From positions 1-20,992 of IMG/VR virus record IMGVR_UViG_3300023251_000021: DNA of 20,992 nucleotides, one strand, 5' to 3'. The position numbers were made by a program, and so were the translations under genes. Positions 7,256-13,793 of this stretch are shown here, one piece after another (positions within the stretch are counted from its first letter, which is position 1; the number at the start of each line of letters is the position of its first letter). Under the pieces are notes generated by a model. The model worked only from the letters and a program-made list of their open reading frames with translations, searched no databases and was not told where the DNA came from. This DNA is from a virus.

Positions 7256-8737
7256 ATGGCCAAGAAAAAGGTAGTACGCAAGGCAAAATCGTCGGTTGAG
7301 GATCAACAATTGCAGGGATCGTATCTAAACGTGTTGCGATCTCAAGCACGTGTGAATTCATTGTTGCAGTATTTGAGTCCTGGGTTGGACATTGATTATG
7401 AATGTCGGTATCCAGCAGATATCGAATCGTCACAATGCCGCAAGTTGTTTGATCGTAATGGGGTGGCGCGTCGTGTGGTTAATCTTTGGCCTGATGAATG
7501 TTGGGTGGGTTTGCCAGATGTGTTTGAAACGGAAGATACAAAGGATGAAACTGAGTTTGAAACGACGTGGGATTTGCTGCGTCAAAAGAAACATGTTCTG
7601 CATTTTTTGAAGCGTATGGATGTACTATCGGGGATTGGTAGTTATGGCATAATGCTTTTGGGTATAGACGATGGTGGCAAGTTAGATACCCCAGTGGAGT
7701 CGGTTGAAAGTGCATCTGGTGTAATGCCTGATGATTTTACAGGTGCTGTAAAGAAACACCGTTTATTGTTCTTGAAATGCTTTGATGAATCGGCTGTAAC
7801 TATTGAGAAGCGCGAACCTAGTACTAACAGCCCCCGTTATGGTTTGCCTCTGTTTTACAAAGTGACAATGGAGGATGTGACTACGGGGGGCACGCAAGGC
7901 ATTTCCAAGGATATTCGTATTCATTGGACACGAGTACTTCATTACGCAGACAATCGTTTGACGAGTGAGTTGTTTGGCGAATCTCGATTGCAGGCCGTAT
8001 ACAACAATCTTCTCGATTTGCGAAAAATTAGTTCTAGCAGTGGTGAGATGTTTTGGCGTGCGGGTATTAGTGGTACGGCATGGGGTGTCGATCCAGAACT
8101 TGTACCAGCGGGCACGACGTTGACCGCAGATCAAAAAACTGATATGAAGGAAGCACTGAGTGATTACTACGAGGGTATGCAACGTTATTTATTTTCTTCT
8201 GGCATGAAAGCTCAAGACATAGCGCCGAAGCTTACTGATCCCGAGCCCTATATCAAGTCCCAGATTTTACTCATTTGTATTGGCATTGCCGTTCCATATC
8301 GCGTTTTCATGGGTACTGAGGAAGGCAAGTTGGCGGGTGGCCAGGATCGAAAAACGTGGTTGGAGCGAGTGGGTGGACGACAGGAGGGTTATGTAACACC
8401 GTTAATAATTAGACCCTTTGTTGAACGGTTACAGTTATTGGGTATTTTGCCCATGACAAAAGAGCCATTTATTGTTAAGTGGCCTGAACGTGATATACCT
8501 ACCCCGAAGGAACAAGCCGAAACAGCGAAAGATCAAACCGAGGCTATGTCCAAGTACGTCCAAGGCCAAGTTGATGCATTGATGTCGGAAAAGGATTTCT
8601 TGGTTACAGTTTTGGGCCTTGATGAAGATCAAGCAGAATCTATAGGTGACAATGTTGTGGATAGAGAAGATGATGGGGAGGATTTAGAAGAGCTAGAATT
8701 GTCCAAGCCTAAAACACAGCCCGATGAAGAGCGATAA
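7256..8737 (+). CDS. Portal protein, DUF1073-type
   Basis: A 493-residue protein right after the large terminase. The N-terminal portion DRNGVARRVVNLWPDECW, then the long helix MDVLSGIGSYGIMLLGIDDG, and the later VPYRVFMGTEEGKLAGGQD with WLERVGGRQEGYV are characteristic of DUF1073-type portal proteins. It would form the dodecameric ring at the capsid vertex through which DNA enters. The C-terminal 50 residues are acidic (EDDGEDLEELEL). The start has GTGAGGAT upstream. Related DUF1073 entries are sometimes annotated with an Acb1-type anti-CBASS domain, but I see no extra domain here; the length fits a portal alone. Confidence 0.88.
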   Translation: MAKKKVVRKAKSSVEDQQLQGSYLNVLRSQARVNSLLQYLSPGLDIDYECRYPADIESSQCRKLFDRNGVARRVVNLWPDECWVGLPDVFETEDTKDETEFETTWDLLRQKKHVLHFLKRMDVLSGIGSYGIMLLGIDDGGKLDTPVESVESASGVMPDDFTGAVKKHRLLFLKCFDESAVTIEKREPSTNSPRYGLPLFYKVTMEDVTTGGTQGISKDIRIHWTRVLHYADNRLTSELFGESRLQAVYNNLLDLRKISSSSGEMFWRAGISGTAWGVDPELVPAGTTLTADQKTDMKEALSDYYEGMQRYLFSSGMKAQDIAPKLTDPEPYIKSQILLICIGIAVPYRVFMGTEEGKLAGGQDRKTWLERVGGRQEGYVTPLIIRPFVERLQLLGILPMTKEPFIVKWPERDIPTPKEQAETAKDQTEAMSKYVQGQVDALMSEKDFLVTVLGLDEDQAESIGDNVVDREDDGEDLEELELSKPKTQPDEER

Positions 8738-8777
8738 TATATATGGATATATAAATCGCTTTTTGCTGGAGATAAAT

Positions 8778-9065
8778 ATGAAGTGTAAACGTAATCGTCG
8801 CGTCAACGGTTTTGTTGCGGTCCACATGACACGGTGTTGGAAGTTTTTGTTTCCGGATTCACTCACTGCACAATTAGGATTGCGGCGATGTTGGGGTGGC
8901 AACGCTAACGGGAGATACTGGAAGCGCTGTAAGTATTTGGAACGATGCTTGCAGCAACCAGTGGATTGTTTTCTCAAAACACCTGTGTCCTATCGATACG
9001 AAACACCATGGATGGTTTTGGACGTACCCAGTAAGGAACGAAAAAGATGCCGACGCACTGGTTGA
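8778..9065 (+). CDS. Small Cys/Arg-rich phage protein
   Basis: The start at 8778 has GGAG eight bases upstream; the frame also extends to an ATG at 8724 inside the portal gene without a ribosome site. The 95-residue product has seven cysteines and many arginines, including LGLRRCWGGNANGRYWKRCKYLERC and ends in PWMVLDVPSKERKRCRR. The segment GLRRCWGG...YWKRCKYLE looks conserved-type, not random, and may bind nucleic acid or zinc. It overlaps the head morphogenesis start by 19 bases. I do not recognise a function. Confidence 0.6.
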   Translation: MKCKRNRRVNGFVAVHMTRCWKFLFPDSLTAQLGLRRCWGGNANGRYWKRCKYLERCLQQPVDCFLKTPVSYRYETPWMVLDVPSKERKRCRRTG

Positions 9066-9943
9066 ATTTAGATCCTTCCCGTACATATTCATTGCGGATG
9101 CGGTATGTGCGTGATATACGCAGGCGGTTACGATGGTTGGATAAAGAGTTGTGGAATCTAATTGTGACATTGGATGCGTTTGGTTTAGAAGAAACCCAAC
9201 CATTTCAATTATCTGCACATCACAACGTTATCCGTCACCAATACAAGTTTTTGACTAATCCGCAGAAGGTGAAGCAATTTAGGGCGTGGCTTACTCAGCA
9301 GGTGGATGCGGGAGTGTTGGGCGTTGATTTGCCTACAAGTAAAGATGCGTGGACTGCAACGTATGTTGATTCGGCGTATCGCAAAGGAATGATGCGCTCA
9401 TATACGGATGTCCACAAGGCCGACTTGGCGGTTTCTCCAGCTTGGTATGGAGGATCGAAAGAACAGTTTTTGAAGAGTGCGTTCCTTCAGCCGGAAATGC
9501 TCAGCAAAATTGAAATGTTGTATGAGCGCGCGTTTGAAAATATGAAGGGTCTGACTGATACAATGAAAGGTCAGTTGGGCCGGATTTTAGCAGATGGTGT
9601 AGCACATGGACAAGGCGCAAAGAAAGTAGCGCGGGAAATGCGAAAGTCTATTACGTTACTTTCGCGTGGAAGGGCATCAACTATCGCAAGAACCGAAATT
9701 GTTTATGCCCATGCGGAAGGGCAGCTTGATAGTTTTGAGTTGTTGGGTGTGGAGGAAGTATCAGCGAAGGTCGAATGGTCAACGGCGGGGGATGATCGTG
9801 TGTGTGTTGCTTGCGAGGATCAGGAGGGAGAGGTTTATAAGGTGAAGGATGCGCATGGTTTAATCCCACACCATCCAAACGGACGTTGTGCTTGGATTCC
9901 TGCGGAGAATGTGCCCAAAACAAAGTCGAAACGCAAGCGATAG
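9047..9943 (+). CDS. Mu F/SPP1 gp7-like head morphogenesis protein
   Basis: A 298-residue protein in the usual place after the portal. The C-terminal domain is the Mu F fold: a helix GRASTIARTEIVYAHAEGQL (about 208-227), then VEWSTAGDDRVCVACEDQEGEVY with a CxxC at 253-256, then LIPHHPNGRCAWIP with His-His and Cys. In this family these residues form a zinc-binding or catalytic-like site. The N-terminus is helical and basic. It is a minor head protein thought to be packaged with the portal. Start is set by AAGGAA before ATG 9047. The basic tail KTKSKRKR is notable. Confidence 0.9.
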   Translation: MPTHWLNLDPSRTYSLRMRYVRDIRRRLRWLDKELWNLIVTLDAFGLEETQPFQLSAHHNVIRHQYKFLTNPQKVKQFRAWLTQQVDAGVLGVDLPTSKDAWTATYVDSAYRKGMMRSYTDVHKADLAVSPAWYGGSKEQFLKSAFLQPEMLSKIEMLYERAFENMKGLTDTMKGQLGRILADGVAHGQGAKKVAREMRKSITLLSRGRASTIARTEIVYAHAEGQLDSFELLGVEEVSAKVEWSTAGDDRVCVACEDQEGEVYKVKDAHGLIPHHPNGRCAWIPAENVPKTKSKRKR

Positions 9944-10002
9944 CGGATGGACTATTATAGGTAATAAAGCAGAAAACATTTATAGATAGGGATGGAATTG
10001 GT

Positions 10003-10896
10003 ATGAGTAAATCTTCTACAATAATCCGAGTTTTTCCGAGACGAACTAGTGCGACTCCCGTTGATTCGTTAACGGTCATAAATAGGGGTCCAGGATTGGG
10101 TTTGGGTTATGATTTTGATGCAGTGGATGAGGTTCATGTTTCGTGTACGTTTACATGGGATTTACCGCGCGCTCATTGGTTAGTAAGGCAATGGGGAAGA
10201 GTGGCTGATGTAAAATTAGGAGGCCCAGCATTAGATGCAAAGGGTGGTGAATTTGTTGTCGGTAGGTATCTCAAACCAGGATGTGTCATAACGTCGCGAG
10301 GCTGTCCTAATCATTGTTGGTTTTGTGCGGCGTGGAGACGAGAGGGGCGAAAAATAAGGGAATTGGAAATTAAGGATGGATGGAATGTGTTTGACAACAA
10401 TATTTTGGCGTGTTCTGAAAAACATGTTCGGAATGTGTTTAGGATGCTTCGACGGCAATCTGAACCGATAGAATTTACAGGGGGTTTAGAGGCTAAGATT
10501 TTGCAGCGGTGGCATGCGAAGTTGCTTGCATCTATTCGATTTAATTCTGTGTATTTTGCTTATGATACACCGGATGATTGGGAGCCTCTTGTTAATGCGT
10601 CTAAATTGCTACAATCTGTGTCTGGACTCAATTTTAATTCAGCTAAATCACTTTCAAGTTCAGACATAATTTCGTACAAGTTTCGTTGTTATGTTCTTAT
10701 CGGATATAAGAAAGATACGATTGAAAAAGCGGTGGATAGGTTGACGCGCACGTGTAAGTTAGGATTCGTGCCGTTCGCTATGTTGTTTAATAAAGATATA
10801 CAATCTGGGGAGTGGCGCGCAACTCAGCGGTTGTGGTCAGGAAACAAAAGGCAGGTATCAGCAAAATTCAAAAGTATATTAACAGGTGCACAATAA
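10003..10896 (+). CDS. Radical SAM domain protein, phage family
   Basis: A 297-residue protein with the radical SAM cluster signature C101-x3-C105-x2-C108 in TSRGCPNHCWFC, which would bind a 4Fe-4S cluster and cleave S-adenosylmethionine to a radical. Other family-like landmarks are FPRRTSATP near the N-terminus, DEVHVSCTFTWDLP, KLGGPALDAKGG, the GGLEAK segment (about 150-155) that fits the SAM-contacting strand, FAYDTPDD and RCYVLIGY. This set is seen in phage and prophage radical SAM proteins, but I know of no assigned substrate. The N-terminal KLGGPA part resembles the B12-type Rossmann region of larger members, without a visible cobalamin motif. It starts 59 bases after the head gene with GGGATGG upstream. 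Confidence 0.85.
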   Translation: MSKSSTIIRVFPRRTSATPVDSLTVINRGPGLGLGYDFDAVDEVHVSCTFTWDLPRAHWLVRQWGRVADVKLGGPALDAKGGEFVVGRYLKPGCVITSRGCPNHCWFCAAWRREGRKIRELEIKDGWNVFDNNILACSEKHVRNVFRMLRRQSEPIEFTGGLEAKILQRWHAKLLASIRFNSVYFAYDTPDDWEPLVNASKLLQSVSGLNFNSAKSLSSSDIISYKFRCYVLIGYKKDTIEKAVDRLTRTCKLGFVPFAMLFNKDIQSGEWRATQRLWSGNKRQVSAKFKSILTGAQ

Positions 10897-10955
10897 TCAT
10901 CTTATCGATAATACTAATGAGGTATAGAAATCTTAACCTATATTGTGAGGATGAA

Positions 10956-11177
10956 ATGGATTTACACCAGCAGCAACAAAGTGCATTGGTATCGCGAACC
11001 GATTCAGAAGAGATTATGGAAGCAAGGAAAATGCTTGTTTTGAGTTTCAATTGTTTTGTGGATGGTTACGGTTTTTCTGAGCCCGATTGTGCGGGTGTAC
11101 ATTCAGCAGAGGTTTTGTTAGATTCATTTATCGAGTATGCAAATAATATTCGGATTGATAAGATTATACGATGTTAG
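10956..11177 (+). CDS. Small hypothetical protein
   Basis: A 73-residue protein starting at ATG 10956, preceded by GAGG. The frame is open further back, into the radical SAM gene, but without a ribosome site. The sequence is helical: a Gln-rich start (MDLHQQQQSALV), ARKMLVLSFNCFVDGYGF in the middle and HSAEVLLDSFIEYANNI at the end. No domain is recognised. The upstream gap holds CGATAATACTAATGAGG, which resembles the recurring CGATAATA element seen elsewhere in gaps. Confidence 0.6.
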   Translation: MDLHQQQQSALVSRTDSEEIMEARKMLVLSFNCFVDGYGFSEPDCAGVHSAEVLLDSFIEYANNIRIDKIIRC

Positions 11178-11293
11178 TTTTCCCGCTTGGTGGGGCGCAC
11201 CTACATGGGTGCTACACCGCTTTTCGTTGGGAGGGGGCACTACGGTGTGGGTTAGTAGTAGATAGGCCGCTACAGGGGCTGCTAGGAGGCTAG
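11171..11293 (+). CDS. Possible 40-residue ORF in a GC-rich structured gap
   Basis: A 40-codon frame fills the gap between two small genes, overlapping the upstream stop by seven bases and ending three bases before the next ATG. Its codons are G/C-rich (many GGG and GGC) and the ribosome site is weak, so coding is doubtful. The same stretch has hairpins: GCACC/GGTGC around 11195-11211, and CAC-TACG-GTG (11238-11247), a C(UACG)G tetraloop. Near the end, CTAG-GAGG-CTAG (11282-11293) would place the next gene's ribosome site in a small loop. It may be a regulatory leader instead of a gene. Confidence 0.25.
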   Translation: MLVFPLGGAHLHGCYTAFRWEGALRCGLVVDRPLQGLLGG

Positions 11294-11295
11294 AA

Positions 11296-11523
11296 ATGGG
11301 TGTGGGTAATTTTGATATAGACGATTATAGCGTTAGAATTGAAAGACTGCTTAATTTTCTGCGCGATTATGCCGTCAGTGCAAAGATTGAAGGGGGAGAA
11401 GCGCAGTTGGCAACTATCAAATCAGAGGTTGAGGATTTAGTAGAACAGACCAAGAAATTGAAAGATTTGTTTGTGAATTATGGGAGCGATTCAAATGGAA
11501 GCACAAGAAACGAATCAGGATAG
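11296..11523 (+). CDS. Small coiled-coil protein
   Basis: A 75-residue acidic protein with a strong GGAGG seven bases upstream. Residues about 10-65 are almost continuously helical with heptad-like hydrophobics: VRIERLLNFLRDYAVSAKI, then QLATIKSEVEDLVEQTKKLKDLF. A coiled coil is likely. No family is recognised. Its end overlaps the next gene, whose ATG lies 29 bases before this stop, so they are translated in sequence. Confidence 0.65.
   Translation: MGVGNFDIDDYSVRIERLLNFLRDYAVSAKIEGGEAQLATIKSEVEDLVEQTKKLKDLFVNYGSDSNGSTRNESG
11483..11499 (+). repeat. Recurring translation-start element, copy 1
   Basis: GGAGCGATTCAAATGGA is present exactly here and at 12397-12413 and 13466-13482. Each copy contains a GGAG ribosome site and an ATG start. 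Three identical 17-mers in 2 kb before unrelated small genes point to copying, not chance. Confidence 0.8.
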
Positions 11524-11782
11524 CACATCCAAATCTCTCTGTTTTGGTTCTGGATTTGAGTTGTGGAATAGTGATACAGCATTGGGGAGAGCTTTGCGGG
11601 AGCAATTTCCAGGTGCGGTGACGTCTTTAACGTTGTTGATTTCTGTAAACGAGCCCCCAACAATAACTGTGACGTATGACAACCTGGATGTTATGTTGTG
11701 TGATGATGTGCCTGATATCATTAAGACGTTTGTGCCCAAAGAGCAACCACCTGAGTTAGATAACAAAGAAGAAACGGAGTAA
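11495..11782 (+). CDS. Small acidic hypothetical protein
   Basis: I start this at ATG 11495, since GGAGCGATTCAAATGGA (11483-11499) is the same ribosome-site-plus-start element used by genes at 12409 and 13478. An in-frame ATG at 11480 precedes that element. The product has 95 residues: a Ser/Glu-rich N-terminus, FELWNSDTALGRALREQFPGA, a beta segment SVNEPPTITVTYDNLDVMLCDD, and an acidic tail KEETE. No domain is known to me. Confidence 0.62.
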   Translation: MEAQETNQDSTSKSLCFGSGFELWNSDTALGRALREQFPGAVTSLTLLISVNEPPTITVTYDNLDVMLCDDVPDIIKTFVPKEQPPELDNKEETE

Positions 11783-11788
11783 ACGCAT

Positions 11789-12397
11789 ATGTTATCATTG
11801 CGACATTATGATGCAGTTAAAGCGGGTACGCTGAAAGAACCGCCATGGATGAAGAGGTTTCACGTGCATTGGCCTGAATCGTCTGTGCGCTGTTGGCACA
11901 TAGAGCGGTTTAATGTAGAGTTAAATATAGAAGCTTTGCTTTGCTATCGTGAGGGTAGGGGGATGTTTCCGGGGAATTACACGCGTTTGGTACATGATAT
12001 CAGAGGCGTTGTAATGAGTGACACTACAGCAGAAATCTGGGATATGAAACCCTTTTACGCATATGCAAAAGGCCGAATTTTGATTCATGGTTTGGGATTG
12101 GGTTGTATGGTGAAGGCATTGCTATCAAAACAATCTGTCACACACATAGACGTTGTAGAGGTAAATAAGGATATCATTGATTTGGTGGGCAAGCATTTCA
12201 AAGATCCACGTGTAACTATTTATTGGGGTGATGCGTTTACATACAAGTGGCCTACGCAAACAAAGTGGGATTGCGTTTGGCATGATATTTGGGATACTAT
12301 CAATTCAGATTACAAACCACAGATAACAACGCTGAAACGTAAGTTTGGGGGGCGTTGCCGTTTGCAGATGTCATGGTTGGATGAACTGATCGGATAG
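11789..12397 (+). CDS. Class I SAM-dependent methyltransferase-like protein
   Basis: A 202-residue Rossmann-fold protein. Motif I is ILIHGLGLG (97-105), the acidic strand is DVVEV (121-125), then WGDAF (146-150) and DCVWHDIWD (161-169). GLGLG, VEVNKDII and HDIWD resemble the spermidine synthase-like group of SAM-binding proteins. The preceding MSDTTAEI is also typical of phage members. The N-terminal half (HVHWPESSVRCWHIERFNVEL) has no known motif. It may methylate a small molecule, protein or nucleic acid; the substrate is unknown. The last codons lie inside a 34-base repeat that recurs downstream as non-coding sequence. The start has no strong ribosome site. Confidence 0.78.
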   Translation: MLSLRHYDAVKAGTLKEPPWMKRFHVHWPESSVRCWHIERFNVELNIEALLCYREGRGMFPGNYTRLVHDIRGVVMSDTTAEIWDMKPFYAYAKGRILIHGLGLGCMVKALLSKQSVTHIDVVEVNKDIIDLVGKHFKDPRVTIYWGDAFTYKWPTQTKWDCVWHDIWDTINSDYKPQITTLKRKFGGRCRLQMSWLDELIG

Positions 12398-12417
12398 GAG
12401 CGATTCAAATGGACAAG
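12384..12417 (+). repeat. 34-base repeat R1, copy 1 (methyltransferase end + next start)
   Basis: The block from AACTGATCGGATAGGAG through the start of the next gene matches 13453-13486 at 33 of 34 positions (C/T difference). Here its left half encodes the methyltransferase C-terminus and stop, so this is probably the original copy. Confidence 0.85.
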
Positions 12418-12606
12418 ACACAGCCCACTCAGTCAGACCGTGAGAAGTACATAGCGATGCGCCCCACTTGTCACTTTCAGTTGATGGGTACCTGTGAACA
12501 CCCGAAGTATCGGGGCAGGTATATCCTGTGCTCTCGACAAAACTGCCCTCGGATAGAAGAGGGGAGAACGGCCCAGAAGCCAAACCGGCAGGGAAGTGTT
12601 AAATAA
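12409..12606 (+). CDS. Small four-Cys protein, possible zinc binder
   Basis: A 65-residue protein beginning MDKTQPTQSDREK. The middle, CHFQLMGTCEHPKYRGRYILC followed by SRQNCP, gives four cysteines spaced 8, 13 and 5 apart, plus His residues, suggesting a small metal-binding fold. The C-terminus is basic. The start lies in the recurring GGAGCGATTCAAATGGA element, 12 bases after the methyltransferase stop. It ends in QGSVK and a TAA inside a 16-base repeat that is also found at the end of the second Tat gene. Confidence 0.65.
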   Translation: MDKTQPTQSDREKYIAMRPTCHFQLMGTCEHPKYRGRYILCSRQNCPRIEEGRTAQKPNRQGSVK

Positions 12607-12612
12607 TCCGAT
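12591..12612 (+). repeat. Repeat R2 at a gene end, copy 1
   Basis: GGGAAGTGTTAAATAA (12591-12606) recurs exactly at 13438-13453. The adjoining AAATAATCCGAT (12601-12612) recurs at 13709-13720. The two parts are joined here but separated downstream, which shows a rearrangement of this unit. Confidence 0.8.
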
Positions 12613-12650
12613 CCAGAATCTAAAGGGCGAGCAAGGATGGGAATGAAGAG

Positions 12651-13262
12651 ATGGCATTGACGCGACGAGAATTCGGTAAGCTGGCGGCCGGTGCGGCGGC
12701 AGGGGCAGTGGTTCCTGTGGTGGTTCAGGCAGAAGCTTCGCCTGTGGCGACAGTTGCAAGAGGAGGCATTCTGGATATCGGGCCGTGTATGCATGTTTTC
12801 ATGAACCACGAATGTAAATACACAGGTTCTGCTGTGGAGTGTGACCATACGTTTGAGCGATGCAAGGAGTTGGGCAACAGCATCAACTTTGGTGGTCCAC
12901 CTATCTCGCCTTATAAGTCTGCCTATGGGCATTCGGGCTTATACCTCGACGGTCTGTGGTGTGGGCATATCGAATCGGCCGGAACGCCTGGTCGCAGTGT
13001 TTTAACGTGGCTGATATTTGGGGATGATCTACAACCGCAGCGGCTGCGTGTTTGTGTGCGGGGTACGCTTATGTCGCCGCTTTGTCGGACAGGAGTAAAT
13101 GATATCTATAAATGTGAAATTGTTAACGGGGGGTTTTCATGGAGTGCGACGGTCGAGATCCTGGAGACTATTTTTTGGCCGTCTGGGGCAGATGTGTTAC
13201 TGGCGGTTGATGGTGACGTGGTGATAACAGGCATGGTAGATAGTGGTGAAGGAGTACTATGA
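12651..13262 (+). CDS. Tat-signal exported protein 1
   Basis: A 203-residue protein with a twin-arginine signal peptide: LTRREFGKLAAGAAAGAVVP (3-22), fitting S/T-R-R-x-F-x-K, then a hydrophobic stretch and a likely cleavage after VQAEA. The mature part has eight cysteines spread along it (for example CMHVF, ECKYTG, VECDHTFERC, CVRG, LCRTG, YKCEI). Strand-rich segments end in GADVLLAVDGDVVITGMV. The Tat route would export it folded, perhaps with a cofactor. I do not recognise the mature domain. It overlaps the next gene, which has a nearly identical signal peptide. Tat substrates are unusual in phage genomes. Confidence 0.75.
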   Translation: MALTRREFGKLAAGAAAGAVVPVVVQAEASPVATVARGGILDIGPCMHVFMNHECKYTGSAVECDHTFERCKELGNSINFGGPPISPYKSAYGHSGLYLDGLWCGHIESAGTPGRSVLTWLIFGDDLQPQRLRVCVRGTLMSPLCRTGVNDIYKCEIVNGGFSWSATVEILETIFWPSGADVLLAVDGDVVITGMVDSGEGVL

Positions 13263-13453
13263 TGGCCTTGACACGACGGGAATTTGGGAAGTTGGTGGCC
13301 GCTGCGGTGGTTGGGGGTGTGATGCCTTTGGTTGGCGCAGGGGCTGCTGTGAAGGGTAAGACGATTGTGGGCCGCGATTTCCGTGTGTTCTTTCAAGGGC
13401 GGGAGGTCGGCCGGACGATACCCTTCAAGTTACACGGGGGAAGTGTTAAATAA
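13259..13453 (+). CDS. Tat-signal exported protein 2 (short paralogue)
   Basis: A 64-residue protein starting MMALTRREFGKL; the second Met (13262) gives the same first eleven residues as the upstream paralogue, so either start is possible. GGAG lies upstream and ATGA overlaps the previous stop. After the signal (MPLVGAGAA), only about 35 residues remain (TIVGRDFRVFFQGREVGRTIPFK), a beta-rich basic peptide. DNA differences between the two signals are mostly at third codon positions, so both copies seem to be kept by selection. The C-terminus GGSVK ends in repeat R2, like the gene at 12409, which suggests the gene end was exchanged or copied. Confidence 0.65.
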   Translation: MMALTRREFGKLVAAAVVGGVMPLVGAGAAVKGKTIVGRDFRVFFQGREVGRTIPFKLHGGSVK

Positions 13454-13486
13454 ACTGATTGGATAGGAGCGATTCAAATGGACAAG
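13438..13486 (+). repeat. Fused repeats R2 and R1, copy 2
   Basis: GGGAAGTGTTAAATAA (13438-13453) runs directly into the second R1 copy (13453-13486). Here the methyltransferase-end part of R1 is non-coding, as it follows the TAA. This shows R1 was copied as a fragment from 12384-12417, carrying the ribosome site and MDK start. Confidence 0.82.
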
Positions 13487-13708
13487 TTGATACCACCCGA
13501 ACCAAAGGAAACAACTACGCAACCATCTCAAAAGATATGGATTGTCAGGCAAACGGTTCTTGTTACTTATGTTGTGCGTACAGATACAAGGCGGGAAGCG
13601 TTGAATGTCACATCATCTGGCCATCTCCAACCACGTAAAACAGTGGTGACGAAGCAAACGTGTTATCAGCATATAGACAAACCCCCGAAATATAGGAAGA
13701 AAGAATAA
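13478..13708 (+). CDS. Small basic hypothetical protein
   Basis: A 76-residue protein that starts MDK within the copied R1 element but otherwise differs from the gene at 12409. It has a Pro/Thr/Gln-rich N-terminus, then IWIVRQTVLVTYVVRTDTRREAL, a strand-turn-helix typical of small phage proteins with a V-x-V-x-A-x-t-x-x-eA pattern. The tail KPPKYRKKE is very basic. It is followed by the AAATAATCCGAT repeat and a small hairpin, the same flank as the first MDK gene. Confidence 0.62.
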   Translation: MDKLIPPEPKETTTQPSQKIWIVRQTVLVTYVVRTDTRREALNVTSSGHLQPRKTVVTKQTCYQHIDKPPKYRKKE

Positions 13709-13731
13709 AAATAATCCGATGTCATCATCGG
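13709..13731 (+). repeat. Gene-end repeat copy 2 with hairpin
   Basis: AAATAATCCGAT (13709-13720) matches 12601-12612. Here it extends into CCGATG-TCAT-CATCGG (13716-13731), a six-base-pair hairpin absent from the first copy. There is no T-run, so it is only a weak terminator candidate. Confidence 0.6.
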
Positions 13732-13793
13732 TTCAATATAAGTGACAAACAGATAGCAAAAAATCAGTAGTGTTGTACAAAGGAGTCAGAACG

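Noticed and set aside
7763-8182. 139-codon minus-strand frame
   Set aside because: It lies fully within the portal gene on the opposite strand.
7256-8737. Acb1-type anti-CBASS domain in the portal protein
   Set aside because: The name is sometimes attached to DUF1073 entries, but no extra domain or the expected paired H-x-T motifs could be seen.
12477-12932. 151-codon minus-strand frame
   Set aside because: It crosses a four-Cys gene and the Tat signal gene on the opposite strand, has no ribosome site and matches no family.
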